Part shown: positions 9,220 to 18,005 of the stretch, piece after piece
Numbering within the stretch: the first letter of the stretch is position 1
Layout of the letters: every line of letters starts with the position of its first letter
Source of the DNA: Acidovorax sp. 106
GTDB lineage: Bacteria; Pseudomonadota; Gammaproteobacteria; Burkholderiales; Burkholderiaceae_C
Length of the DNA stretch: 64,000 nucleotides
NCBI RefSeq assembly: GCF_003663825.1
Contig: NZ_RCCC01000001.1
Coordinates: forward strand, 62,001 to 126,000
Direction: 5' to 3'
Position numbers and translations under genes: made by a program
The notes under the pieces: model-generated
Databases searched by the model: none
What the model was told of the DNA's origin: nothing
What the model saw: the letters and a program-made list of their open reading frames with translations, nothing else

Positions 9220-10233
9220 CTACCCGCCCGCCGTCTGGCTCGGCAGCTCGCCAAAGCGCTCGCGGTAGTAGCTGGAAAAGCGCCCCAGGTGGCCAAAGCC
9301 AAGCTCCAGCGCCGCATCGGTCACACACGGGCTGGGCTGCTGCAACAGCCGGGCACGCACGGCATCCAGGCGCCGGTTGCGCAGCAGCGCCATGGGCGAT
9401 GTGCCGTGGTGGCGCTGGCACAGCTGGTTCAAGCCCCGCACACTCACCCCGGCCGCGCGGGCCAGGTCCTCGAGCGCGACGGGCGCGCACAGGCGGCTGC
9501 GCAGGTAGGCATCGAGCCTGTCGAGGCGGCGAACGTCGCCATGGACGGCCTGCAAGAGACTGTCGGCGCCCCCGTCGAGCAAAGGCAGCGTGGGAGCAGA
9601 AGGCACCGGCACGCTCTGCGCGCAGGAGGCCAGGAACAGCGCCACGTTGCTCTCCATGTGATCCACCCAGCGCGCGTGCGCAGTGCTCTCCACCGCCTGC
9701 TGGCTCACATGCAGCAGCGATTGCATGAGGAAGAGCCACTGCTGTCCCTGGCCTAAAGTCAGCGGCAGCAGCGGTTTCACAAAGAGGGTATCGCCCTGCA
9801 ATGCCTGGGGCGCCCAAGCCCTCAGCAGGCTGCAGGGCACCTTCAAAATCAGTTGGCGTGCTCCCTGCTGCCAGCGCATATGCAAATTGCGCCGGGGTGC
9901 AATCAGGGCTGCTGCGCCCACTGGCAGGCAGATGGAGGCGCCGTCAGAGACAATTTCCGCCACGCCACTGAGCGATAGATGCACCAGCACGAAATCGTCG
10001 AACGGCCTGGGCCTGATCTCTACTTCTGCACCGTATTGCAGCAAAAACAGTTGCAACTGACGCACACGCACCTTGGACAAGGCGGTGTCCACGGTGCCGG
10101 CGCACCATTTCAGTCCATGGTCTGAAAACTCGCGAGCGACCCAGTCGTGCGAGTCCACACGGGCACGAGAGGTGAACACCGTGTGCTGCTGCAGTGCCGT
10201 CAAATCCAGAGCAGGGGCGGGCAGACTCATCAT
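9220..10233 (-). CDS. AraC family transcriptional regulator (likely activator of the dioxygenase genes)
   Basis: About 337 residues: an N-terminal ligand/dimer domain (AraC-binding-like 2 type, 50-190) and a C-terminal AraC/XylS double helix-turn-helix (about 240-330), visible as LEDLARAAGVSVRGLNQLCQ and VTDAALELGFGHLGRFSSYY. It stands 200 bp upstream of the dioxygenase alpha gene on the same strand, so I infer it controls that promoter in response to the aromatic substrate, comparable to AndR in Burkholderia. Two adjacent ATG codons (10233 and 10230) are both possible starts; neither has a strong ribosome site. Confidence 0.85.
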   Translation of the reverse strand: MMSLPAPALDLTALQQHTVFTSRARVDSHDWVAREFSDHGLKWCAGTVDTALSKVRVRQLQLFLLQYGAEVEIRPRPFDDFVLVHLSLSGVAEIVSDGASICLPVGAAALIAPRRNLHMRWQQGARQLILKVPCSLLRAWAPQALQGDTLFVKPLLPLTLGQGQQWLFLMQSLLHVSQQAVESTAHARWVDHMESNVALFLASCAQSVPVPSAPTLPLLDGGADSLLQAVHGDVRRLDRLDAYLRSRLCAPVALEDLARAAGVSVRGLNQLCQRHHGTSPMALLRNRRLDAVRARLLQQPSPCVTDAALELGFGHLGRFSSYYRERFGELPSQTAGG

Positions 10234-10400
10234 CAGGCAAGGTCTCGCTGGCTGGGCGTGGTGCGTTGATCTGCACCGCGCCTTGATTCCCATCAACCAG
10301 CAATTTCTATACCCGGCCTATACCCGACACCACCACTGGCTTGGGCGCCCCCTCGAATGCCAGGTCCAGTTGCGGGCGCAGGCCTTACACCGTACGCCGT

Positions 10401-11360
10401 TTATTGGAAGATGAAGGTCTGGGCAGGCTCGTTGCTCCGCAAGACCCCCCTGTACATGCCCAGTGAGTTGAACGGCATGCTCACGTGGCCCCGGTGATCC
10501 ACCGCAATCAGCCCCCCGGAGCCCCCCATGGCCAGCAGGTCCCCGAACACTGCGGCATGGGCTGCGCTTTCCAGGCTGTCGCCCTGGTAGGCCATGCGGG
10601 CATGGACATCGTGCCCCACGCAGGCGCGCATGAACTGCTCGCCCGTGCCGGTGCATGCCACCGCGCAACTGGCATCGTTGGCGTAGATGCCCGCGCCCAC
10701 GATGGGCGAATCCCCCACCCTGCCCGGGTGCTTGTTGGTCATGCCTCCGGTAGACACAGCTGCCGCCAGATGCCCGGCCAGATCCAGGGCCACGGCGCCC
10801 ACGGTTCCGTACTTGCTGTCTTCGCAGATGGGTGCGGGGTTTGCACCCACGATCGCCTGCCCGGTGTGATCCAGCGCCATGGCACCCCTGCCCTGGGCGC
10901 GCACCCGGTGAAGCTGGGCCAGGCGCTCTTCTGTGTGAAAGTAGGCGGCATCTTCTGTCGCCAGCCCTTGTTCCCTGGCCACCTTCAGTGCGCCATCGCC
11001 CACCAGCAAAACATGCTGGGTATGGTCCATCACCGCCCTGGCCAGCGCCACAGGGTTGCGCACTCCATGCACCCCAGCCACGGCCCCGACTTTGCGGCAT
11101 TGCCCATCCATGATGGACGCGTCCATCTCGTGCCGCTCGTCAGACGTATAGACCGAACCGCGTCCCGCGTTGAACAGCGGGCAGTCCTCCAGCGATTGAA
11201 CCGCCGCCTGCACCGCATCCAGTGCGCTACCTCCCCGGCGCAAGACATCTCCCCCGGCCTGCAACGCGGCCTTAAGCCCCTCGTGGTAAGGGGTCACGTC
11301 CACCTGCCCCGGAGAAATGGTGCCGGCTCCGCCGTGCACCGCAATCACATATTCACTCAT
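10401..11360 (-). CDS. iaaA: Isoaspartyl peptidase / L-asparaginase (plant type)
   Basis: Ntn-hydrolase of 319 residues that cleaves beta-aspartyl dipeptides and L-asparagine. The precursor should self-cleave between Gly185 and Thr186 in [10 protein letters not shown], making Thr186 the nucleophile. [20 protein letters not shown] and [11 protein letters not shown] match the E. coli IaaA core closely. No signal peptide, so it acts in the cytoplasm. Its start overlaps the stop of the ABC ATPase gene by four bases, so it is coupled to the importer; in E. coli iaaA is also coupled to a peptide importer (gsiABCD), but here the partner is a polar amino acid system. Confidence 0.95.
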   Translation of the reverse strand: MSEYVIAVHGGAGTISPGQVDVTPYHEGLKAALQAGGDVLRRGGSALDAVQAAVQSLEDCPLFNAGRGSVYTSDERHEMDASIMDGQCRKVGAVAGVHGVRNPVALARAVMDHTQHVLLVGDGALKVAREQGLATEDAAYFHTEERLAQLHRVRAQGRGAMALDHTGQAIVGANPAPICEDSKYGTVGAVALDLAGHLAAAVSTGGMTNKHPGRVGDSPIVGAGIYANDASCAVACTGTGEQFMRACVGHDVHARMAYQGDSLESAAHAAVFGDLLAMGGSGGLIAVDHRGHVSMPFNSLGMYRGVLRSNEPAQTFIFQ

Positions 11361-12100
11361 ACACCATGCCTCAAAATCTTGCCCAAAAATGCCTGGCTGC
11401 GCTCACTTTGCGGATTCTCGAAGAAGGATTTGGGCGGTTGCACCTCCAGGATCTGCCCCCCATCCATGAACACCACACGGTCGGCCACCTGCTGGGCAAA
11501 GCCCATCTCGTGGGTCACAACCAACATGGTCATGCCCTGCCCTGCCAGCTCCACCATGACCTCCAGCACCTCATTCACCATTTCAGGGTCCAGGGCCGAT
11601 GTGGGCTCGTCGAAAAGCATGAGCTCGGGATTCATGCACAAAGCCCGCGCAATAGCCACGCGCTGCTGCTGACCGCCCGACATCTGGCCAGGGTACTTGT
11701 GGGCATGCGCGGCGATGTGCACGCGGGCCAGTTGCGCCATGGCCTGCTGCTCGGCCTGCGCGCGCGACACACCCAGCACATGCATAGGTGCCAGCATGAG
11801 GTTCTCCAGCACGCTCAGGTGAGCAAAGAGGTTGAACTGCTGAAACACCATGCCAATGTGTCGGCGGGCTCGGGCTGCTGCAGCGCTTTTATCCATCGGC
11901 ACGCCTTTGAACAGAATGCGCCCGCCGTCAATCGATTCGATCTCATTGACGCATCGGATCAGCGTGGACTTGCCCGAGCCGGATGGGCCGCAGATGACGA
12001 TGCGCTCTCCCCTGGCCACCTCCAGAGAACAATCCGTCAAGGCATGGAAATGACCGTACCACTTGTGTACGCCCTCAATCTGCAAAATAGGCTCGCTCAT
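11357..12100 (-). CDS. Polar amino acid ABC transporter ATPase (GlnQ/AapP type)
   Basis: 247-residue ATPase. Walker [10 protein letters not shown] at 38-46, Q-loop [12 protein letters not shown], signature [15 protein letters not shown], Walker [16 protein letters not shown] and switch His in VVTHEMGFA, all as in GlnQ/GltL/AapP. It powers uptake with the two permeases encoded upstream. It overlaps both neighbours by four bases, giving tightly coupled translation. The most likely substrates are glutamate, aspartate or their amides, judging from the binding protein and the peptidase downstream. Confidence 0.94.
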   Translation of the reverse strand: MSEPILQIEGVHKWYGHFHALTDCSLEVARGERIVICGPSGSGKSTLIRCVNEIESIDGGRILFKGVPMDKSAAAARARRHIGMVFQQFNLFAHLSVLENLMLAPMHVLGVSRAQAEQQAMAQLARVHIAAHAHKYPGQMSGGQQQRVAIARALCMNPELMLFDEPTSALDPEMVNEVLEVMVELAGQGMTMLVVTHEMGFAQQVADRVVFMDGGQILEVQPPKSFFENPQSERSQAFLGKILRHGV

Positions 12101-13167
12101 CGTCTGTCCAATGCATAGCGGGTTTCAAGAAAGCGTCCATAGCGAACAATGCACAGCCCAAGGACGAGATAAATGGCAGACACCATCAGGTAGGCCTCAG
12201 CAAAATAGGGCCGCCAATCCGGGTTGGTCAGCGCCATCTTGAGGCTGCCTGTCAGGTCATAGATGTTCACGATGGCGACCAAGGACGTATCCTTGAGCAC
12301 CCCAATGAAATGGCTGGTGATGGGCGGTATCGTCACGCGAACGGCCTGCGGAATCACCACCAGGCGCAAAGCCTTCCATCGCGACAGACCCAGCGCATGC
12401 GCCGCCTCGAATTGCCCCTTGGGGATGGCCTGCAGCCCTCCCCGAAAGACCTCGGCCAAATACGCGGCCGAGAACCCCACCAAACAGACCACCACGCGCA
12501 CCATGGCATCCACACGCCACGAGGCAGGCAGCACGAGCGGCAGAACAAAGGCACCGAAGAAAAGCAGCGTGATGAGTGGCACGCCACGCACCAGCTCGAT
12601 ATAGCCCGTGCACACCCAGCGCAGCAACGGCAGCGAAGAGCGCCTCCCCAAAGCCAATGCCATGCCCAGCGGCACGGAAGCCATCACCGCCAGAGTGGCC
12701 AGCATGAGCGTCAGGGGCAAGCCGCCCCACAGGTCGGTCGCCACCGGTGCCAGGCCAGCAAAACCGCCCGCGATCAAAGCGATGAAGGCCACCAGCGCGG
12801 CTGCCACCATCGCCACCCCCTTGCCGCCAAAGAACCGGGGGGTTGCCGCCATCGCTACAGCGGCCAACAGCAGCAGCACAGCCAGCACAGGGCGCCAGCC
12901 CTCACCCAAGGGATAGCGGCCCAGCAAGATCATGCGGTGGTTGTAGCGCACAGCTCCCCAGCAGGCTCCCGCCGAGTTGCGGCAAAGCTCGGGGTCTATG
13001 GCGGTGGTCGCCTCTACAACCCCCCAGCGCAGCAAGTGATAGCAGGCCAGCACCAGTCCCAGAGCCACCATGGCCGTGACCAGCATGCTGCCCCAAGAGG
13101 AAAACAGCGCCTTCGACCAGCGCCGATGCCACGCAGGCAACTGCGGGGCTTGCGTCATGACGGTCAT
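12097..13167 (-). CDS. Polar amino acid ABC transporter permease (AapM/BztC type)
   Basis: 356-residue inner-membrane permease. It has the long N-terminal membrane extension of the AapM/BztC group before the conserved MetI-like core, seen as [20 protein letters not shown] and the coupling loop [20 protein letters not shown]. The start at 13167 has AAGGAG eight bases upstream, lies one base after the stop of the preceding permease, and was preferred over a non-ATG frame extension. The N-terminal cytosolic segment is short and basic. It forms a heterodimeric pore with the AapQ-type permease. Confidence 0.92.
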   Translation of the reverse strand: MTVMTQAPQLPAWHRRWSKALFSSWGSMLVTAMVALGLVLACYHLLRWGVVEATTAIDPELCRNSAGACWGAVRYNHRMILLGRYPLGEGWRPVLAVLLLLAAVAMAATPRFFGGKGVAMVAAALVAFIALIAGGFAGLAPVATDLWGGLPLTLMLATLAVMASVPLGMALALGRRSSLPLLRWVCTGYIELVRGVPLITLLFFGAFVLPLVLPASWRVDAMVRVVVCLVGFSAAYLAEVFRGGLQAIPKGQFEAAHALGLSRWKALRLVVIPQAVRVTIPPITSHFIGVLKDTSLVAIVNIYDLTGSLKMALTNPDWRPYFAEAYLMVSAIYLVLGLCIVRYGRFLETRYALDRR

Positions 13168-13168
13168 C

Positions 13169-14152
13169 TCATCGCTCCTTGATCGCAACGCGGCGATTGA
13201 TTTGTGCCATCACAAACGACACCAGTATGTTGATGAGCAGGTACACCGATCCAATCACGGCAATGCATTCAATGGCACGGCCCGTCTGGTTCATGGTGGT
13301 AGTTGCCACGGACACGATGTCTGGGTACCCGATGGCCACCCCCAGCGACGAGTTTTTGACCGTACTGAGCATGAGGCTGGTGTAGGGAGGGATCGCTACA
13401 CGCAGACCTTGAGGAATCAAAACCAGCCGCAGGGTCTGCCAACGGGACAGGCTCAACGCATGCGCAGCTTCGCTCTGGCCACGTGCCACCGACTGCAGGC
13501 CAGCCCGCACAATCTCCGAGCAATAAGCGCCTGCGTAGAGCATGAGCGAGAGCACCAGGCTCATCCACTCGGTGCTCAGAACATGGGTGCCGTGCACGCC
13601 GAAAGGTGTCACCTCCACCTGGCCCCAGGGCAAAATCAACCCACTTTTGCTCAGGTAGAACCCGGCCAGCGACAGCGCATCCTCCGGGTTGGGCAGGGCT
13701 TCGGTGGCGATGATGTAGACCAGCAGGACCTGCACCAGCAGCGGTATGTTGCGCAGCACGTCCACGATGGTGTGCACCAAGCCTCGCAGCAGCGGGTTTT
13801 GAGCAACTGAAGCAATGCCCAGCACCAAACCCAACAAGGAGGCCAGCACCAAGGCCGGGACCGCCACACGCACGGTGTTCAGCGCACCGGCCAGCAGCGC
13901 CCAGAAATAGCTGTCATCCTCCCCAAAGGGAATCCAGCCCTCTCCAATCGCGAATCCCGCAGAGTCGCTAAAGAGAAAGCCAAAACCTGCCGCCATGTTG
14001 CGCTCGCGCAGGTTGGCCTGCGCGTTGTGCACAAGCCAAGCCAGCAAGGCCGCCAGGGAAACCACAAGACAAACCTGCAACAGCCAGGCCAGCATCGATA
14101 CGGGCTTGCGTGGCGGGCTTGCCACCACGCGACCCTCAGTGTCTGGATTCAT
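13169..14152 (-). CDS. Polar amino acid ABC transporter permease (AapQ/BztB type)
   Basis: 327-residue permease. The large periplasmic insert after the first helix (NLRERNMAAGFGFLFSDSAG) is characteristic of AapQ/BztB. The transporter core includes LAGALNTVRVAVPALVLASL, and the coupling loop reads SVARGQSEAAHALSLSRWQT. The ATG at 14152 was preferred to a TTG seven codons upstream because GAGAG lies at suitable distance. It is 33 bp downstream of the binding-protein gene, consistent with one mRNA. Confidence 0.92.
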   Translation of the reverse strand: MNPDTEGRVVASPPRKPVSMLAWLLQVCLVVSLAALLAWLVHNAQANLRERNMAAGFGFLFSDSAGFAIGEGWIPFGEDDSYFWALLAGALNTVRVAVPALVLASLLGLVLGIASVAQNPLLRGLVHTIVDVLRNIPLLVQVLLVYIIATEALPNPEDALSLAGFYLSKSGLILPWGQVEVTPFGVHGTHVLSTEWMSLVLSLMLYAGAYCSEIVRAGLQSVARGQSEAAHALSLSRWQTLRLVLIPQGLRVAIPPYTSLMLSTVKNSSLGVAIGYPDIVSVATTTMNQTGRAIECIAVIGSVYLLINILVSFVMAQINRRVAIKER

Positions 14153-14185
14153 GCCAGGGCGCTCTCGTTTCAAGGCGTTCCCGCA

Positions 14186-15217
14186 TCACTGCAGCGGCAG
14201 CGGATACACCAAGCCACCTTGCGTGTACAGACGGTTCAAGCCCCGCTCCAGCTTGAGCGAGCTGCCAGCGCCCAAGTTGCGGTCAAAACTCTCACCGTAG
14301 TTGCCCACCTGCTTGACGACGCGGTAGGCCCACTTCTTGTCCAGCCCCAGGGATTTGCCAATGTCGTCACTCTCGCCGATAAAGCGGCGAACCGCCACCT
14401 CCTGGCTCTTGGCAACCTGCGCATCGATGTTGGCCTGGTTCAGACCCATCTCTTCGGCCACCTGCATGGCCTGCAAGGTCCAGCGGACAATGGAAAACCA
14501 CTCTTCATCGCCTCGGCGCACGGCGGGGCCCACTGGCTCCTTGCTGATGATTTCGGGCAAAAGCTCGTAGTCTGCGGGGTTGGGAAGATCAGTGGCACGC
14601 AAGATGGCCAGGGCGGCATAGTCCCCCGTATAGGCTTGGCAACGGCCCGACGCGAACGCCTGCTTGGACGCCTCCTGGTTGTCAAACACCACTGGGCGGT
14701 AGGTGAACTTGTTGTTGCGGGCGTAGTCCTGCAAGTTGCGCTCGGTACTGGTGCCAGAGTCGATGCAGATAGTGGCTTTGTCCAGTTGCTTGACGCTGCG
14801 CAGGCCAGGGCGCTTTTTCACAATGAAGGCTTGACCATCGTAGAAGTTAATGCCCGTCCACAACAGCCCCAGGCTTGTGTCGCGGGTAAAGTTGAAGGTC
14901 GTGTTGCGCGCCAGCAGGTCAATCTCGCCGCTTTGCAGCGCCGTGATACGGGTCTGCCCGGAAGTAGGCACAAATTTCACCTTTTTGGCATCGCCCAGCA
15001 CGGCAGCCGCAACAGCCCGGCAGAAGTCAACATCCAGCCCGCTCCAATTGCCCGAGCCATCAGCCTGCGCAAAGCCCGCGCGGCCTGTGTGCACCCCGCA
15101 AGTCAAGACATCGTTCTTCTTGACACCATCAAGCACCTTGCCCGCCATGGCGGGCACAGACATGCACAGCGCTACGGCAGCCAAACAAGCGCCGGTGAAG
15201 GTTTTGGCCAGTTTCAT
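14186..15217 (-). CDS. Polar amino acid ABC transporter substrate-binding protein (AapJ/BztA type)
   Basis: 343-residue periplasmic receptor. A Sec signal ends at AMA (cleavage after residue 25). The mature protein begins GKVLDGVKKNDVLTCGVHTG, and later motifs (GLDVDFCRAVAAAVLGD, RNTTFNFTRDTSLGL) match the AapJ/BztA glutamate-glutamine-aspartate-asparagine binders. The ATG at 15217 is nine bases after AGGAG; an in-frame ATG three codons upstream overlaps that ribosome site. It heads the five-gene run ending with iaaA. A half-copy of the RpiR operator sequence lies about 145 bp upstream (15363). Confidence 0.92.
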   Translation of the reverse strand: MKLAKTFTGACLAAVALCMSVPAMAGKVLDGVKKNDVLTCGVHTGRAGFAQADGSGNWSGLDVDFCRAVAAAVLGDAKKVKFVPTSGQTRITALQSGEIDLLARNTTFNFTRDTSLGLLWTGINFYDGQAFIVKKRPGLRSVKQLDKATICIDSGTSTERNLQDYARNNKFTYRPVVFDNQEASKQAFASGRCQAYTGDYAALAILRATDLPNPADYELLPEIISKEPVGPAVRRGDEEWFSIVRWTLQAMQVAEEMGLNQANIDAQVAKSQEVAVRRFIGESDDIGKSLGLDKKWAYRVVKQVGNYGESFDRNLGAGSSLKLERGLNRLYTQGGLVYPLPLQ

Positions 15218-15362
15218 AAAAATCATCTCCTGTGAGTGAAAAGTTGCATGGGACAAACAAACAAACGCAAATGACCGCAAGACCCCGCGGCGTAGCCACA
15301 GCACCCGCACCACCCAGGCCACCCAAAAACCGCCGCACACACCGAGCGGCCAATGCCTGCAG

Positions 15363-15371
15363 TGAATGGAT
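15363..15371 (-). promoter_or_regulatory. Possible half operator upstream of the aapJ-like gene
   Basis: TGAATGGAT (plus strand) is identical over nine bases to one arm of the second palindrome at 16327-16342. The other arm is absent. A nine-base match can arise by chance, so this only hints that the adjacent RpiR regulator also binds at the transporter promoter. Confidence 0.25.
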
Positions 15372-15434
15372 CGGCCACGCTTGCGGCGTGACCGCTCAAG
15401 CAGGGGATCATGGGCATAGCAGGTTGCTCAGGCG

Positions 15435-16274
15435 CTAACGCCGACGCATCTGCAACAGATGGGGGAGCACGGCGTCGTACATGTCGGTGGTGATGGATGC
15501 AGCCTTTGAGTTCAGCCGCATCACGCTGGCCGTCACCGCCTCGATCAATGCCACGATGGAGACATAGCTGTGCGACATCACGCGGTGTTCGGCAGGAGCA
15601 AGCATCACCAGATCGGCCACGGGTGCCAGGGGCGATGCCATCTTGTCGGTGACAGCCACCACGAACGCACCGCGCGAACGTGCGGCGCCGGCAAGGGTCA
15701 CGGTGTCCATCGAATAGCGCGGAACAGCGATTGCCATCAGCACATCGCCCTGGCCCAGATGCATCATGCGGCGGGCAATCTGCTCGGCCCCGCCCCCCTC
15801 AGAGACATGGGTGGCCCCTTGCACATACGGCAGCAGCGCACTGGCGGCAAATCCGGCAGCAAAGTGGCTCATCCCAAGCCCCAGGGTGTAGACATGGCGG
15901 GCTTTCAGCAAAGTGCTGGCACACCGCTCCAGCGCCTGAATGTCCAGCCCATGGGCGGCCTGCAACAGGCCCGACTGGGCATCTGCAAAGGGGTGTTCGC
16001 TGGACAAATCACCACTGCGTTGCAACTTCGCAATCGGCTCCTGCACGTCCTGCAACTCAGCCATCAGGGCCGCCCTCAGCTCTGCCATGCTGGAAAAACC
16101 CGCATGCGTGGCAAACCGATTGACCGCCGATTGCGATGCATGGGCCTGGACAGCAATCTCGTCCGCAGACAAGGAAATCGCTTTGAGCGGATGAAGCGCC
16201 ATCCACTCGCCCACCTTGCGAATCGCCGGGGAGCCTGACTGGGCCGAATGCCGCAAGCCTTGCAAAACACTCAT
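15435..16274 (-). CDS. MurR/RpiR family transcriptional regulator
   Basis: 279 residues: N-terminal RpiR helix-turn-helix (about 1-80; LSADEIAVQAHASQSAVNRF) and a C-terminal SIS domain (about 115-260; HVYTLGLGMSHFAAG, DVLMAIAVPRYSMDT, VVAVTDKMASPLAPV). SIS domains usually sense phosphosugars, but several RpiR proteins next to amino acid genes respond to other ligands. The ATG at 16274 was chosen (GGTGAG upstream); the open frame extends through the operator region, which is unlikely to be coding. It lies directly upstream of the transporter/peptidase operon on the same strand and has a twin palindrome in its own promoter, so I infer autoregulation. Confidence 0.88.
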   Translation of the reverse strand: MSVLQGLRHSAQSGSPAIRKVGEWMALHPLKAISLSADEIAVQAHASQSAVNRFATHAGFSSMAELRAALMAELQDVQEPIAKLQRSGDLSSEHPFADAQSGLLQAAHGLDIQALERCASTLLKARHVYTLGLGMSHFAAGFAASALLPYVQGATHVSEGGGAEQIARRMMHLGQGDVLMAIAVPRYSMDTVTLAGAARSRGAFVVAVTDKMASPLAPVADLVMLAPAEHRVMSHSYVSIVALIEAVTASVMRLNSKAASITTDMYDAVLPHLLQMRRR

Positions 16275-16296
16275 GGAGAACTCACCAAAAGGTTGA

Positions 16297-16342
16297 TGAA
16301 TGAATTTATTCAAACATTAGTTTACATGAATGAATCCATTCA
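16297..16342. promoter_or_regulatory. Twin palindromic operator upstream of the RpiR-type regulator
   Basis: Two 16-bp palindromes, TGAATGAATTTATTCA (16297-16312) and TGAATGAATCCATTCA (16327-16342), lie 23-68 bp upstream of the regulator start. They share 14 of 16 bases and their centres are 30 bp apart, about three helical turns, so they face the same side of the DNA. This is the expected layout of a cooperative repressor site. Assignment to the adjacent RpiR protein is inference. Confidence 0.7.
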
Positions 16343-16872
16343 TTTTGATCTTTTTGGGCCTTTTCTGGGCCTGCTTGGGAACCGTGCGGATTCGTGGCGA
16401 TGCCGCGCCGGTGAAAATCCGGGGTAGCGCTCGGGCATGGCCTCTGATGCAGTCGCACATCAATACCCGCCCACACCCTGCCACCTGGGTTGCAACACCC
16501 GTGGCGGCACACCGATGCCAGAGCACCGACACCAAGCCCAGCGGCTCCCAGCAGACCAAGTGCTTCGGGAGGCTGTCGGACTGGGAACGCCGAACGCAAC
16601 CACGATTCCAGCCAGAGCCATGTGTGCCGCATGGGCCGCATGGGCCCCCAACGACTTCCAATCCCGACAGCTCCGCCATAGGTGTTCCGTCGCAGACACC
16701 ACAAGCAGCACAACAGGACCGGACAACGACGCAAGGGGAATTCGGCGTGCCGCTGCAAGCCGCCTGCGCGACAGCCCTGCGCCAGCGAGACCGGGGTGCC
16801 CGACGTAACATCCCGCCACACACTGGCCGCCTAGCCTCCCTCCCCCTTTTTCCCGCGATCACCCCAGCACCG
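16343..16872. other. 530-bp intergenic stretch with no supported gene
   Basis: Separates the RpiR regulator (minus) from the hydrolase (plus). Open frames cross it on both strands, including an upstream extension of the hydrolase frame, but their translations are low-complexity and rich in Pro, Arg and His with no recognisable domain. I see no tRNA, terminator or repeat. It must hold the hydrolase promoter, which I could not place. Confidence 0.5.
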
Positions 16873-17781
16873 ATGTACCAAGTCCTCAAACCCTCGCGCA
16901 GCAGCACACGGGCCCTGCGCCACCTGAACTACCACGTCCGCCACTGGGGGCCCGATACCAGCCCGCTGCCCACGCTGGTGCTGCTGCACGGGTGGATGGA
17001 CGTGGGTGCGTCGTACCAGTTCACGGTGGACGCGCTGCAGCGCGAGCGCCGCATCATCGCGCCCGACTGGCGCGGCTTTGGCCTGACCACCGGCGCGCCG
17101 GTGGACCACTATGTGTTTGCCGACTACCTGGCCGACCTGGACCTGCTGCTAGACCACTACGCACCCGGCGAAGCCGTGGACCTGGTGGGCCACAGCATGG
17201 GCGGCAACGTGGCCATGATGTATGCGGGTGTGCGGCCGCAGCGCATTCGCCGCCTCGTCAACCTGGAAGGCTTTGGCATGCCTGCCACGCGGCCCGAGCA
17301 GGCGCCCAAGCGCTACGGGCAATGGATCGACGAGATCAAGCAACTGCACCAGGGCGATGTGGCCCTGAAAAGCTACGACAGCCAGGACGGCGTGGCCCGC
17401 CGCCTGATGAAAACCAACCCGCGCCTGTCCGAAGACAAGGCCCAATGGCTGGCGGGCCACTGGGCACGGCCCAATGTCCAGGGCCAGTGGGCCATCCTGG
17501 GCGACCCGGCCCACAAGATCTCCAGCGCCCAGCTGTACCGCCTGGACGAGGCGCTGGCGCTCTACGAAAACATCACCGCCCCCTTGCTGGCCGTGGAGGC
17601 CAGCGACGACAGCCTGGGCCTGTGGTGGAAAGGCAAATACAGCCTGGCCGAATACCACCAGCGCCTGACCCATGTGCGCGACGTGCGCACCGCCGTCGTG
17701 CAGGACGCCGGGCACATGCTGCACCACGACCAGCCGCAGCAAGTGGCGCAGCTCATGGAGCAATTTCTGGACGCCGCCTGA
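16873..17781 (+). CDS. Alpha/beta hydrolase
   Basis: 302-residue hydrolase of the alpha/beta fold. Oxyanion segment LVLLHGWMDVGAS (36-48), nucleophile Ser108 in GHSMGGN, a catalytic acid probably in VEASDDSLG (about 255), and His281 in DAGHMLHHDQP. The overall pattern (HGWMDVGASYQ, PDWRGFG) resembles serine-hydrolase-like and epoxide/ester hydrolases of unknown substrate. No signal peptide. The ATG at 16873 gives the family's normal length but has no clear ribosome site, so the start is uncertain. It stands alone; a hairpin repeat follows 40 bp after the stop. Confidence 0.85.
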   Translation: MYQVLKPSRSSTRALRHLNYHVRHWGPDTSPLPTLVLLHGWMDVGASYQFTVDALQRERRIIAPDWRGFGLTTGAPVDHYVFADYLADLDLLLDHYAPGEAVDLVGHSMGGNVAMMYAGVRPQRIRRLVNLEGFGMPATRPEQAPKRYGQWIDEIKQLHQGDVALKSYDSQDGVARRLMKTNPRLSEDKAQWLAGHWARPNVQGQWAILGDPAHKISSAQLYRLDEALALYENITAPLLAVEASDDSLGLWWKGKYSLAEYHQRLTHVRDVRTAVVQDAGHMLHHDQPQQVAQLMEQFLDAA

Positions 17782-17821
17782 ACCACCAGTTAAACCACCA
17801 GCGAAGCCACCATGCATCAAA

Positions 17822-17868
17822 ATGGCCTCCAGCGCTTATAAATCAAGCGCTGGCAGCTATCATTTTTG
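17822..17868. repeat. Dispersed hairpin repeat copy (best-preserved form)
   Basis: CCAGCGCTT at 17829-17837 pairs with AAGCGCTGG at 17844-17852, and CAGCTATCATTTTT follows. It forms a strong hairpin with a T tract downstream and may end hydrolase transcription. The same core recurs near 1.86, 28.1, 41.6, 46.25 and 52.3 kb. Confidence 0.75.
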
Positions 17869-18005
17869 ACAAGGCATCCGAAACACCGAGCAGCCGCCTG
17901 CCCCGGCTGTGCAGACGCAAAGCCCCGCTGGGGGCATTGGTAGGGCAGATTCACTTCCCATGAGAAAATCGCGGGTTATTCCACAGAACACGCAGGACAA
18001 GAATC

